Positions 17,904-25,159 of a stretch of 64,000 nt of DNA are shown here, one piece after another. The stretch covers positions 117,362 to 181,361 of the forward strand of contig NZ_FPBH01000022.1 of NCBI RefSeq assembly GCF_900116445.1, given 5' to 3'. The notes beneath the pieces are model-generated. The model saw only the letters and a list, made by a program, of their open reading frames with translations, made no database searches and was not told the DNA's origin. Every line of letters starts with the position of its first letter. Positions within the stretch are counted from its first letter, which is position 1. Source of the DNA: Paraburkholderia aspalathi. GTDB lineage: Bacteria > Pseudomonadota > Gammaproteobacteria > Burkholderiales > Burkholderiaceae. Made by a program: the position numbers and the translations under genes.

Positions 17904-19007
17904 TTACGCCGCCTGCGTTTCAGCATGGAACGGGTAGTCGGTGTAACCGCGCGCGTCGCCGCCATAAAAAGTACTACGGTCATACCGGTTGAGCGGCAGA
18001 TTCAACCGCAGACGCTCGGGCAGATCGGGGTTGGCGATGAAGTGGCGACCAAACGCTACGATGTCCGCGTGACCCGCTTCGATGATCGCGTCCGCAGTCT
18101 CTTTCGTGAAACCGCCTGCAGCGATTAGCGTGCCGCTGAACTTCGGGCGCAGATGGCGCGACGCGACCGGGTCATGAACTTCGCCGATCGTCTCCGTGCC
18201 CTTGATGCGTGGCTCGACCACGTGGAGATAGCCGATGCCGTGCTTGTCCAACTGCTCGGTCACGTAACCGAAGGTGGTTTCCGGATCGCTGTCATACATC
18301 GAGCCATAGGTGCCACTCGGTGCAATGCGCACGCCAACCCGCTTCGCGCCCCACACCGAAATCAGTGCGTCCGTCACTTCGAGGAAGAAGCGGGCGCGAT
18401 TTTCAATCGGCCCACCGTACTCGTCGGTGCGAGCATTCGAACCGTCCTGGAGAAACTGGTCCGGCAGGTAGCCGTTTGCGCCGTGCAGTTCGACACCGTC
18501 GAAGCCCGCGCGCAGTGCCCGCTCGGCACCCCTGCGGAAGTCCTCGATAATGGCGGGGATTTCGTGCAGTTCAAGCGCACGGGGCATCGCGAATTCGACT
18601 TCGCCGTTCACCGAATACGCATGGCCTTCGGCTTTCAGCGCAGACGGAGCGACGGGCGCCGCGCCACCTGGCTGAAGATCCGGGTGAGACTGACGGCCTA
18701 CATGCCACAACTGGAGGAAGATGCGAGCGCCTTTGGCGTGCACGGCATCCGTGATCCGGCGCCACCCTGCGATCTGATCGTCGGAGTATATTCCCGGCGC
18801 CATTGCATAGCCGTAGCCCTGCACCGAGACGGGGGTTGCCTCCGTGACGATGAGACCACCTTCGGTTGCGCGCTGCGTGTAGTACTCAACCATCAGATCG
18901 CCCGGCACGTCGCCGGGCTCCGAACGCATGCGTGTCAATGGCGCCATCGCGACGCGATGGGATAGCGTGTAAGGACCTACTTTGACGGCTGAAAACAGCT
19001 TGCTCAT
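17904..19007 (-). CDS. nemA: Old Yellow Enzyme-family alkene reductase (NemA-like)
   Basis: A 367-residue FMN-dependent NADPH reductase of the N-ethylmaleimide reductase group. It has the N-terminal APLTRMRS motif, FLQLWHVGRQSHP, the substrate-binding ELHGANGYLPDQFLQDG stretch and the FMN-binding end AFGRHFIANPDLPERL. Such enzymes reduce activated C=C bonds and detoxify electrophiles. It is divergent from a LysR regulator, which probably controls it. An upstream module at 19195-19221 also occurs before the peroxiredoxin gene. The gene name follows the best-known member; the substrate is unproven. Confidence 0.88.
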   Translation of the reverse strand: MSKLFSAVKVGPYTLSHRVAMAPLTRMRSEPGDVPGDLMVEYYTQRATEGGLIVTEATPVSVQGYGYAMAPGIYSDDQIAGWRRITDAVHAKGARIFLQLWHVGRQSHPDLQPGGAAPVAPSALKAEGHAYSVNGEVEFAMPRALELHEIPAIIEDFRRGAERALRAGFDGVELHGANGYLPDQFLQDGSNARTDEYGGPIENRARFFLEVTDALISVWGAKRVGVRIAPSGTYGSMYDSDPETTFGYVTEQLDKHGIGYLHVVEPRIKGTETIGEVHDPVASRHLRPKFSGTLIAAGGFTKETADAIIEAGHADIVAFGRHFIANPDLPERLRLNLPLNRYDRSTFYGGDARGYTDYPFHAETQAA

Positions 19008-19439
19008 GGAGTTACTCCTTGCGGATCAGTTAGCACCGCCTTGCGGTACGAGTGCGGTAACACGTTCGATGGCTCCTGCAACTGCGGCAGCGAGCCACAA
19101 CGTCGATTTGCTGTCAGACGAGCTTCTGGTAGCGGTTCGCCAGACACAGAAGCATCGTCGTTGAATTGAACGAGCCAGGGTAGGCAGCGCGACCGCATAA
19201 CAGTCATTCCCTTGGGGCATATCGGGTGAACTTCGTCTCGATCGATGAACGACCTACCGCGCAAGGGAAGGCGCTGAGGATAAGAACGCGTTACCGTATG
19301 CCTGTGCGGAATGAGTGCTATGCCGCCGCTACGGAAAACAACGTGGCGCGGTGGTGTATCTTCGGGCAAGCAGGTTTCGTCGCGCGTGTTTGATGGTGCG
19401 ACGCACGAGCCCCAAACATCTGTTCCAGGAGGGACGACC
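19008..19439. other. Divergent control region between the alkene reductase and LysR genes
   Basis: About 430 bases. I see no real gene in it; a long minus-strand frame (19004-19549) is an overlap artefact running into the LysR gene. It includes a two-GCATA module at 19195-19221 shared with the peroxiredoxin promoter, and the AGGAGGG ribosome-binding site (19427-19433) that fixes the GTG start of the LysR gene. Confidence 0.6.
19195..19221 (-). promoter_or_regulatory. Shared control module, copy 1 (alkene reductase side)
   Basis: Two GCATA repeats at 19195-19199 and 19217-19221, 22 bases apart, enclose GTCATTCC and a GGG run. The same arrangement with the same spacing recurs at 21886-21912 upstream of the peroxiredoxin gene. 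It lies about 190 bases before the alkene reductase start, in the divergent gap with the LysR gene, so it could be a LysR-type binding site. Confidence 0.5.
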
Positions 19440-20372
19440 GTGGACCGACTGACAGCGATGGAAACGTTTGTGTGCGTGGTGGAGTCCGGCTCTTTCTCGG
19501 CGGCAGCGCGGCTGCTGAACGTTGGGCAGCCCGCCGTTTCCAAGTCCATCGCGCAACTCGAAGAGCGGCTTGCGGTTCGACTACTGCTCCGCTCGACGCG
19601 CGGGTTGACGCCGACCGAAGCGGGCCACGCATTTTACGAGCGCGCAAAACGGGCGATCGAAGAGGCGGACGAGGCCGAGGTTGCGGCAAGAGGATCGGCC
19701 GGCGCCATTTCGGGTCGTCTCAGGATTTCAGCAGCGGTGACCTTTGCGCGGATTCATATCCTTCCGCAGCTCCAGACATTTCTTGATCGACACCCTGAAC
19801 TCAACATCGACATTGTGCTCGACGATGAGAACATCGATCTGCTGGAACGCGGCATCGACGTAGCGCTCAGGATGGGAGTGCTTGGCGACTCGAACATGAC
19901 TGCACGCAAGGTCAGTCACGGTCGGCGTTGCGTCGTCGGCACGCCGGCATGGTTCGCAAAGGCCGGCGAACCGCGGGCCCCTGCGGATCTGCTATCGCAT
20001 CAGGCGATCGTGTATGAGCAAGGCGGCGGCGGAAGCGTGTGGTCGTTCAGGCAAGGCAATTCGGAAACGGCCATTGTCGTGACCGGGCGCGTTCGCGTGA
20101 ACGCAGCGGAAGGCGTGCGCGCGGCCGTGCTCGCCGACATGGGCGTCGCGATCGCTTCGGAATGGATGTTCACGCCGGAACTCGCAAGTGGTGCCGTCAA
20201 ACGCGTGCTGCCCGACTGGGAATTGCCGGGTATCGACCTGTGGGCAGTTTTTCCCAGTGGGCGCATGGTCAGTGCAAAGGCACGCGCTTTCGTCGCCTGG
20301 ATCGAGGAGATATTCGGCCCTCAGATTGAAGCCTTGCCGATCGAGGCGCCGCCGTCGACAAACAACGTTTGA
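19440..20372 (+). CDS. LysR-family transcriptional regulator
   Basis: A 310-residue regulator starting at GTG 19440 behind a strong AGGAGGG, giving VDRLTAMETFVCVVESGSFS. The winged helix-turn-helix is AAARLLNVGQPAVSKSIAQLEERLAVRLLLRSTRGLTPTEAG, followed by a substrate-binding domain. It resembles the group that controls adjacent oxidoreductases. It is divergent from the Old Yellow Enzyme gene. Its 3' end overlaps the convergent SDR gene by 52 bases. Confidence 0.9.
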   Translation: MDRLTAMETFVCVVESGSFSAAARLLNVGQPAVSKSIAQLEERLAVRLLLRSTRGLTPTEAGHAFYERAKRAIEEADEAEVAARGSAGAISGRLRISAAVTFARIHILPQLQTFLDRHPELNIDIVLDDENIDLLERGIDVALRMGVLGDSNMTARKVSHGRRCVVGTPAWFAKAGEPRAPADLLSHQAIVYEQGGGGSVWSFRQGNSETAIVVTGRVRVNAAEGVRAAVLADMGVAIASEWMFTPELASGAVKRVLPDWELPGIDLWAVFPSGRMVSAKARAFVAWIEEIFGPQIEALPIEAPPSTNNV

Positions 20373-21043
20373 CCCGTAATGAAAGCAGCATCGTCGGACA
20401 GCAGGAAAGTGATCGCTGCGGCAATCTCGTCTGGCTTGCCGAAGCGTTTCATTGGGACGGCGGAGAGATAGCGCTGCTCCCCTTCGCTTCCCGGCGCGTT
20501 GTTGGCTCTGAACAGTTCGGTTTCCGTCGGGCCGGGCGCGACGGAATTGACCGTGATGCCGGTGGTCGCCAACTCGAGCGCCCAGGAGCGCGAAAAACTC
20601 ACCAGGGCAGACTTGGCGGCGGCATAAGCGGTACGTTCCACGATGCCAAGGACAGTGAGGCTCGTAATGTTGACGATCCGCCCCCAGCCCTGGTTGCTCA
20701 TATTGGGCAGCAGTGCCTGCGCCGCCTGTATAGCGGGATGCAGATTGAGCGACATGACGGAGTCAAGCGTGTCCAGATCGATGGCGCCCAGCCTCTGCGG
20801 TTTGACGAGGCCAACGTTATTGACCAGGCCGTCGAACTTGTATTCCGCCACAAGCCTATCGAGCACAGCCTGCGTTTTCACGCGGTCGGACAGGTCGACA
20901 GACACGAGCGTTCCTGGGAAGCCAGGATCGTCTGCCTGACGCGCCAGTCCCACAACCCGGTGCCCGTCTGCATTCAGCCGCGCTGCGACGGCTCTGCCGA
21001 TGCCTTTGCTGGCACCGGTTACAAGAAAAGTGCGTGATTTCAT
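20321..21043 (-). CDS. Short-chain dehydrogenase/reductase (SDR)
   Basis: A 240-residue classical SDR. It has the cofactor motif GASKGIG at residues 10-16, NNVG (75-78), the active-site serine in NITSLT and the YAAAK catalytic Tyr/Lys pair, ending VDGGASIGKASI. It resembles 3-oxoacyl-ACP reductase-like SDRs but has no specific substrate clue. It lies 80 bases downstream of the peroxiredoxin gene on the same strand, so the two are probably co-transcribed. Its 3' end overlaps the convergent LysR gene. Confidence 0.85.
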   Translation of the reverse strand: MKSRTFLVTGASKGIGRAVAARLNADGHRVVGLARQADDPGFPGTLVSVDLSDRVKTQAVLDRLVAEYKFDGLVNNVGLVKPQRLGAIDLDTLDSVMSLNLHPAIQAAQALLPNMSNQGWGRIVNITSLTVLGIVERTAYAAAKSALVSFSRSWALELATTGITVNSVAPGPTETELFRANNAPGSEGEQRYLSAVPMKRFGKPDEIAAAITFLLSDDAAFITGQTLFVDGGASIGKASI

Positions 21044-21081
21044 ATTGCCTCGATGTTGATGGTCCGGCTTGCCTGTTCAAT

Positions 21082-21110
21082 CGTTCCCGGTGGTTCTCCG
21101 GCCGGGAACG
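21082..21110 (-). terminator. Intercistronic stem-loop between the peroxiredoxin and SDR genes
   Basis: CGTTCCCGG (21082-21090) and CCGGGAACG (21102-21110) form a 9-pair stem with an 11-base loop. There is no T-run on the minus strand, so it is more likely a processing or stabilising element than a full terminator. Confidence 0.4.
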
Positions 21111-21123
21111 AAGCAGGATCGAA

Positions 21124-21798
21124 TCAGGATGCCGAAACAACCTTCTTGCGGAGAACCGGCAACATATCCTGAGGCTCAGGACGATGCGTATAGTCCGGGT
21201 TGACTTCCGAGTACAGGATCGTTCCGTCTTGCCCGACCACGTAGCGCGCCGGCATCGGCAACGTCCAACTGTCGTCCCCGTTGAACGCCGGCAGATCGTT
21301 CTTGAGGTTCTTGTACAGATCCACGAGATAGTCGGGCAAAGCAAAGCGGATGCCGAATGCGGCGGCGACATCGTTGTGCGTGTCGCTCAGGATCGGGAAA
21401 TTCAGCTTGTTGGTGCGGACAGATTTGCGGCTGTTCACGGCATTCTGCGGTGAGATCGCAACCAGACTTGCACCCTCGGCCTTGAACGACGGCAGCGCTT
21501 CTTCAAGGGCCGTCAGTTCAAGATTGCAATACGGACACCATACGCCACGGTAGAAGCTGATCACGAGTGGCCCCTGCTTCAGCAGGTCGACAGACGACAC
21601 AGGTTTGCCGTCTGGGTCATTGAGGGTGAATTCCGGTGCTACGTCGCCTGCTTTGAGAGCGCGTGCGGCCTGTCCGGACGCCACGAGTTCGGCCGTCGCG
21701 CGTTCCATGATCGGATGGATTTCCGGCGGTGCAAAGAATGGGGCTTTGCCGCCTTTGAAATCGGCCTTGAATGCGTCGAGCCTGGCTTGAAGTGACAT
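21124..21798 (-). CDS. Peroxiredoxin-like AhpC/TSA protein
   Basis: A 224-residue thioredoxin-fold protein. ATG 21798 follows AAGGAG at a good distance. The active site is YRGVWCPYC with cysteines at residues 88 and 91, the CxxC form typical of the peroxiredoxin-like AhpC/TSA subgroup. An N-terminal helical region of about 50 residues precedes the fold. It probably reduces peroxides or serves as a thiol oxidoreductase in the cytoplasm. It shares an upstream sequence module with the Old Yellow Enzyme gene and probably forms an operon with the SDR. Confidence 0.85.
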   Translation of the reverse strand: MSLQARLDAFKADFKGGKAPFFAPPEIHPIMERATAELVASGQAARALKAGDVAPEFTLNDPDGKPVSSVDLLKQGPLVISFYRGVWCPYCNLELTALEEALPSFKAEGASLVAISPQNAVNSRKSVRTNKLNFPILSDTHNDVAAAFGIRFALPDYLVDLYKNLKNDLPAFNGDDSWTLPMPARYVVGQDGTILYSEVNPDYTHRPEPQDMLPVLRKKVVSAS

Positions 21799-21885
21799 GA
21801 CAATCTCCTTCCTGATGATGTTGAACGCACAGTGCGTAGGAGGGATCGTCCGGCAATGCAAACCGGTGGAGAAGACAGCGCGGAT

Positions 21886-21912
21886 GCATAACTGTCATTC
21901 CTGCTGGGCATA
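21886..21912 (-). promoter_or_regulatory. Shared control module, copy 2 (peroxiredoxin side)
   Basis: Two GCATA repeats at 21886-21890 and 21908-21912, 22 bases apart, enclose GTCATTCC and a GGG, matching the module at 19195-19221 in order and spacing. It sits about 90 bases before the peroxiredoxin start. It suggests that both genes answer to one regulator, perhaps the nearby LysR protein. Confidence 0.5.
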
Positions 21913-22023
21913 GGGGTGATGGCTGGATTTACCCTCGACCGTGCGCCGATGCGCGCCGCCCAGGTTGAACAGGTAGCCTGCCGTCGCGTACGCTCCGCAC
22001 TAACACAAACGGCATGTGTTCGC

Positions 22024-22635
22024 TCACCCCGCCTGCGTTCCATACTCCGTGATTACCGCCGGTTTCGGCTTCGGTGGATTCGGCACGCTCTGCTGCGGCG
22101 CGTTACGCTTGATCGTGTCATCCGTCGCACCAACGAGATTTAGCGTGTTGTCGCGCGCCTCGATCTTCACCGGGTCCGTCTTCTTCCACTGCTTTTTCGG
22201 AATCACCAGCTTCCACGACGAGTCTTTGCCGGCGTCGCGGAAGAACGCGACCACGCCGACATACGCCGCATCGTTGCTCATCGGCTCGCTGATGCTCGCG
22301 CTCGCGTCCGGACGCAGCACGACATCTTTGGTCGCGAGCAGATCGGCCTTCAGCGCCGCAAGGTCATTGGTCTGCAACTGCGTGTAGTCGAGTTGCTGGA
22401 ATGCCTGCGGCGTTTTCAATTGATAGATCCGCACTACCGTCGACAATGATTGCCCCGCGCCGTTTACGTTTAGTGACGACCGGCTGACGAGGTCCATGTT
22501 CATGGTCTTGACTTGCGTCGTGAACGCCCATTTCGCCGCGTCCACTGTACTGTCCTTCATTGCCTGTCCAACGCCGCAACCTGCAACGGTAAGCACGATT
22601 AACGCTGCTGCGCCGATTCGAAGCTGTCGCTTCAT
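22024..22635 (-). CDS. tssJ: Type VI secretion lipoprotein TssJ
   Basis: A 203-residue lipoprotein starting at ATG 22635 behind AGGA. The lipobox is LTVAGC with C20. The mature domain matches TssJ: VVRIYQLKTPQAFQQLDY, then KDVVLRPDAS and an EARDNTLNL end, plus a proline-rich tail (NPPKPKPAV). TssJ anchors the TssM-TssL membrane complex to the outer membrane. No tssK, tssL or tssM follows here, so it has lost its usual partners in this window. It is downstream of tssG. Confidence 0.88.
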   Translation of the reverse strand: MKRQLRIGAAALIVLTVAGCGVGQAMKDSTVDAAKWAFTTQVKTMNMDLVSRSSLNVNGAGQSLSTVVRIYQLKTPQAFQQLDYTQLQTNDLAALKADLLATKDVVLRPDASASISEPMSNDAAYVGVVAFFRDAGKDSSWKLVIPKKQWKKTDPVKIEARDNTLNLVGATDDTIKRNAPQQSVPNPPKPKPAVITEYGTQAG

Positions 22636-22664
22636 TCTGTTGATCCTTTTGTGTTCCATATCCG

Positions 22665-23768
22665 TTAAATACCGCGCCCGTGCGTCGCACGCTCCTCGTT
22701 GGCACGTCGTTCGGTGCCCCCTGTCCATTCGCCAAGCTGCACGCGCGTGACTGCAGCGACAGAATCGTGCCTGCGGGGCTGCACCAATTGGGTGGTGTAG
22801 CCCAGGCTGACCTGATCTGAGTTCAGTTGCTGAGCCGGCATGAGCTCCGTACTGACGTGCATTTCCAGATGCGCCCTTGCCTCATAGCCCAGGTAAAATC
22901 GCAGCAGCGCCATGAGTTCCTGGTAATTGGTCCGCCCCGGCATCAGTCCGAGCACCGATTCACGCGTCTGGGGTGTGATGATCACGCGCACAGCATTGGC
23001 CCGGTCATAAAAACCGCGGCCAAGCAGACAGCCCTCACCCAACGCTCCCGGCGAGTAATCGTCTACGCGGATCCATACAGGATGGAACTCCTCCACCGTG
23101 ATGCGTGCATCAGGCACGGCATGCTGCAGCACACCCTTCAGTCCTTCAGCCGTGCGCGTCTTCTGACCCGCAAGCCCGAGCATCGACAACAGTTTGCGCG
23201 GGCCGACCGCCTGTGCGATCTCCGATGTGCCAATGCCGAGTCCCGCGAAGCTCAGCAGATAGCGCGAAATCTCGTCGGTGCCCCCGCTCCTGAAGCCGGC
23301 CGGGTAACGATACTTTCGCCACACGCGGTAGTACTGCGTAACGACCCGGTGATGGAAAAGATCAAGAAAACTCGACATCGGGTCGGCGCCGTCGCGGTTC
23401 TGCGCGACTTCTTCGACGAAATACGACGGCATGCGCGCGTCGACCCCGTACAGGCCAAGAAACGTCGTGCGAACGGCCGGTGGCGCCGACGGGTTGTCCA
23501 GATCGTATTCGACCGCGTCGATTTCACGGTTCGGAAATCCGATCCGCGCCCGCGATCGAAACCGCACTGGCTCTGTAGCGGGCGAATCGCTCGCACCCAG
23601 CGGCGGCTTGTCGGGAGCGGCAAGTTCGATCAGCTCGCAGAAGCGGAAGAAGTTCATCCGCGTCGCATCGTCGAGCAGCGCCGGCAGCAACTGCCGGTCC
23701 GCGTATGACGGAAACTCCTTGCTCGGTGCGTTCAAAACGGTGCTCCTTCGCCCTTCGTATCCGGCCAT
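22665..23768 (-). CDS. tssG: Type VI secretion baseplate protein TssG
   Basis: A 367-residue TssG/ImpH protein, near family length. Family-like segments include MNFFRFCELIELAAP, FLGLYGVDARMPSYFVEEV, DLFHHRVVTQYYRVWRKYRYP and FHPVWIRVDDYSPGALGEG, ending LGYTTQLVQP. TssG bridges TssF, TssE and TssK in the baseplate wedge. It overlaps the 3' end of tssF by 37 bases. The frame is intact although its partner gene is truncated. Confidence 0.92.
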   Translation of the reverse strand: MAGYEGRRSTVLNAPSKEFPSYADRQLLPALLDDATRMNFFRFCELIELAAPDKPPLGASDSPATEPVRFRSRARIGFPNREIDAVEYDLDNPSAPPAVRTTFLGLYGVDARMPSYFVEEVAQNRDGADPMSSFLDLFHHRVVTQYYRVWRKYRYPAGFRSGGTDEISRYLLSFAGLGIGTSEIAQAVGPRKLLSMLGLAGQKTRTAEGLKGVLQHAVPDARITVEEFHPVWIRVDDYSPGALGEGCLLGRGFYDRANAVRVIITPQTRESVLGLMPGRTNYQELMALLRFYLGYEARAHLEMHVSTELMPAQQLNSDQVSLGYTTQLVQPRRHDSVAAVTRVQLGEWTGGTERRANEERATHGRGI

Positions 23769-24784
23769 TCAATGCGGCGGCCAGTGGGCTGCGACACAAT
23801 CACGAGCTTTGTGAACAGGTTCAACGTCGCGTACAGCCCAAGAAAACGGTTGAGCATCCCACCAAACAGTTCGATGTCGCCCTCGCCGGCAAACCGGTTG
23901 CTGTCGAGCGTCACCTCGATTTCAACGCCACGCTGCAGCCCGCCCTTCACGAGCTTCTGCAACAGCCGGTGCTGCACGTCGGTGATGGCATCGATGCGGC
24001 GTTTGTTCATCTCGCCCTCGGTCCAGTCGTACAACGCGAGCGCGCCGCGCAGAATTTCCGGGTTCAGCAGCGACAGATAGTTCGGCGCGAGATGCGACAG
24101 CACGCGCCACTGGAAGCGGTCGCCGGTTGGCGGGTAAACCGGTAACGTCGGCGCAGTCAGATTGCGCACCGAGCCAATGTTCGTGAAGCCGCTGCGCATG
24201 CGGGTGATACCCGCTTCGCGAAGGCCCTTGCGCGGCAACAGCCCGTTAGTGCCCGTCACCGACAGTGACAGCGTTTCCTTCGGCAACGTCACCTGATTCT
24301 CCCAGGCGTGGCCGCCGAGGACCACCCATGTGTCGAACCGTCCCGATGGCCCGCGCCGCACGCGCGTATGGAAATACCGTTCGGGCATTTCGTGGCGCAG
24401 CATGCCGCCGCGATGACGGAACGAAGCGAACGGCGCGTATTCGAAGCGCTGGCCGGATCCCGCCTCGAAGCCCTGCACGGTGTCGACCGAATACACATCG
24501 ACTTTGTCCCCGCGTTGCTCGATCGAGTGGACACGATATTCGGTTTCGAACTGGGTCGCTATGATTGGGTCAGCTTCCAGCTCGAACAGATTGATGATTG
24601 GTGTGCAGAAGAGGCGCACATTTTCGGCTGAGAAGCGCAAGTCGTCGGGATAGGGCTTCTGCAGTGCGACCTCGACATCGAAATACGGTGCGTCTTGTGG
24701 AATCGCCTGCATGTCCAGACCGAGCAGGTCCACAAACATGAACTTTTCTGGAAACGTGAAGTACTCGAGCAACAACTGGTACCT
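23732..24784 (-). pseudogene. tssF: tssF lacking its 5' part (type VI baseplate)
   Basis: About 350 residues of the C-terminal part of TssF. It begins inside the conserved family stretch YQLLLEYFTFPEKFMFVDL near 24784 and runs to the normal end. TssF proteins are around 600 residues, so roughly 250-270 N-terminal residues are gone. Upstream in frame there is a TAG at 24785-24787, no ribosome-binding site, and the sequence turns into the 3' half of an hcp gene on the opposite strand. This is a rearrangement or deletion junction rather than a sequencing frameshift. The product cannot be a working baseplate subunit. Confidence 0.88.
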
Positions 24785-25055
24785 CTACAAAGCGGTGACG
24801 AGCGGCCAGACGCTCAAGTCGGTCGAGATCAAATGGTACAAGATCGACGACGCAGGCAAAGAGAAAGAGTACTTCAATACGAAACTCGACAACGTGAAGG
24901 TTGTCGCCGTCAAGCCGAAGATGTTGGACATCAAGAATCCGGCCTACGAGAAGCACAATCACCTGGAAGAGATCGAACTGCGCTACGAGAAAATCACGTG
25001 GTCGTACAAGGACGGCAACATCATTCACGCCGATAGCTGGAACGAACGCTCGTAA
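24780..25055 (+). pseudogene. hcp: hcp (tssD) lacking its 5' part
   Basis: About 91 residues of the C-terminal part of an Hcp tube protein: YLYKAVTSGQTLKSVEIKWYK, then KEYFNTKLDNVKVVAVKP, HNHLEEIELRYEKITWSYKDG and the end SWNERS. Full Hcp is about 160 residues. The plus-strand frame stays open leftwards into tssF antisense sequence, with an ATG at 24711, but that part is not Hcp. The junction with tssF lies within about 24775-24790. A normal terminator follows, so the 3' end is original. Confidence 0.88.
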
Positions 25056-25067
25056 ATGTAGCTGGTC

Positions 25068-25106
25068 CGGCACCCTTGGTCGTTCTCTCCGGGGTGCCGT
25101 TTTCTT
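25068..25106 (+). terminator. Rho-independent terminator after hcp
   Basis: CGGCACCC (25068-25075) pairs with GGGTGCCG (25092-25099) around a 16-base loop, followed at once by TTTTCTT. It ends 54 bases before the tssH start and would normally stop most hcp transcripts. Confidence 0.75.
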
Positions 25107-25159
25107 GCGCGAACCGCCGTCAATCCGGTCCGCGCGTTTCTTCCTTCCGATCTCCTGCC

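Noticed and set aside
19004..19549. Minus-strand frame of 181 codons between the alkene reductase and LysR genes
   Set aside because: It runs antisense through the LysR helix-turn-helix region and has no ribosome-binding site or family features.
24711..24779. An ATG-initiated extension that makes the hcp remnant look like an intact 114-residue gene
   Set aside because: The first ~23 residues are antisense to conserved tssF sequence and do not resemble Hcp. The frame is open by chance across the junction.
23732..24784. tssF as a complete short gene starting at a TTG or internal ATG
   Set aside because: The frame begins within a conserved mid-protein motif of the family, lacks a ribosome-binding site and is far shorter than TssF, so it is treated as truncated.
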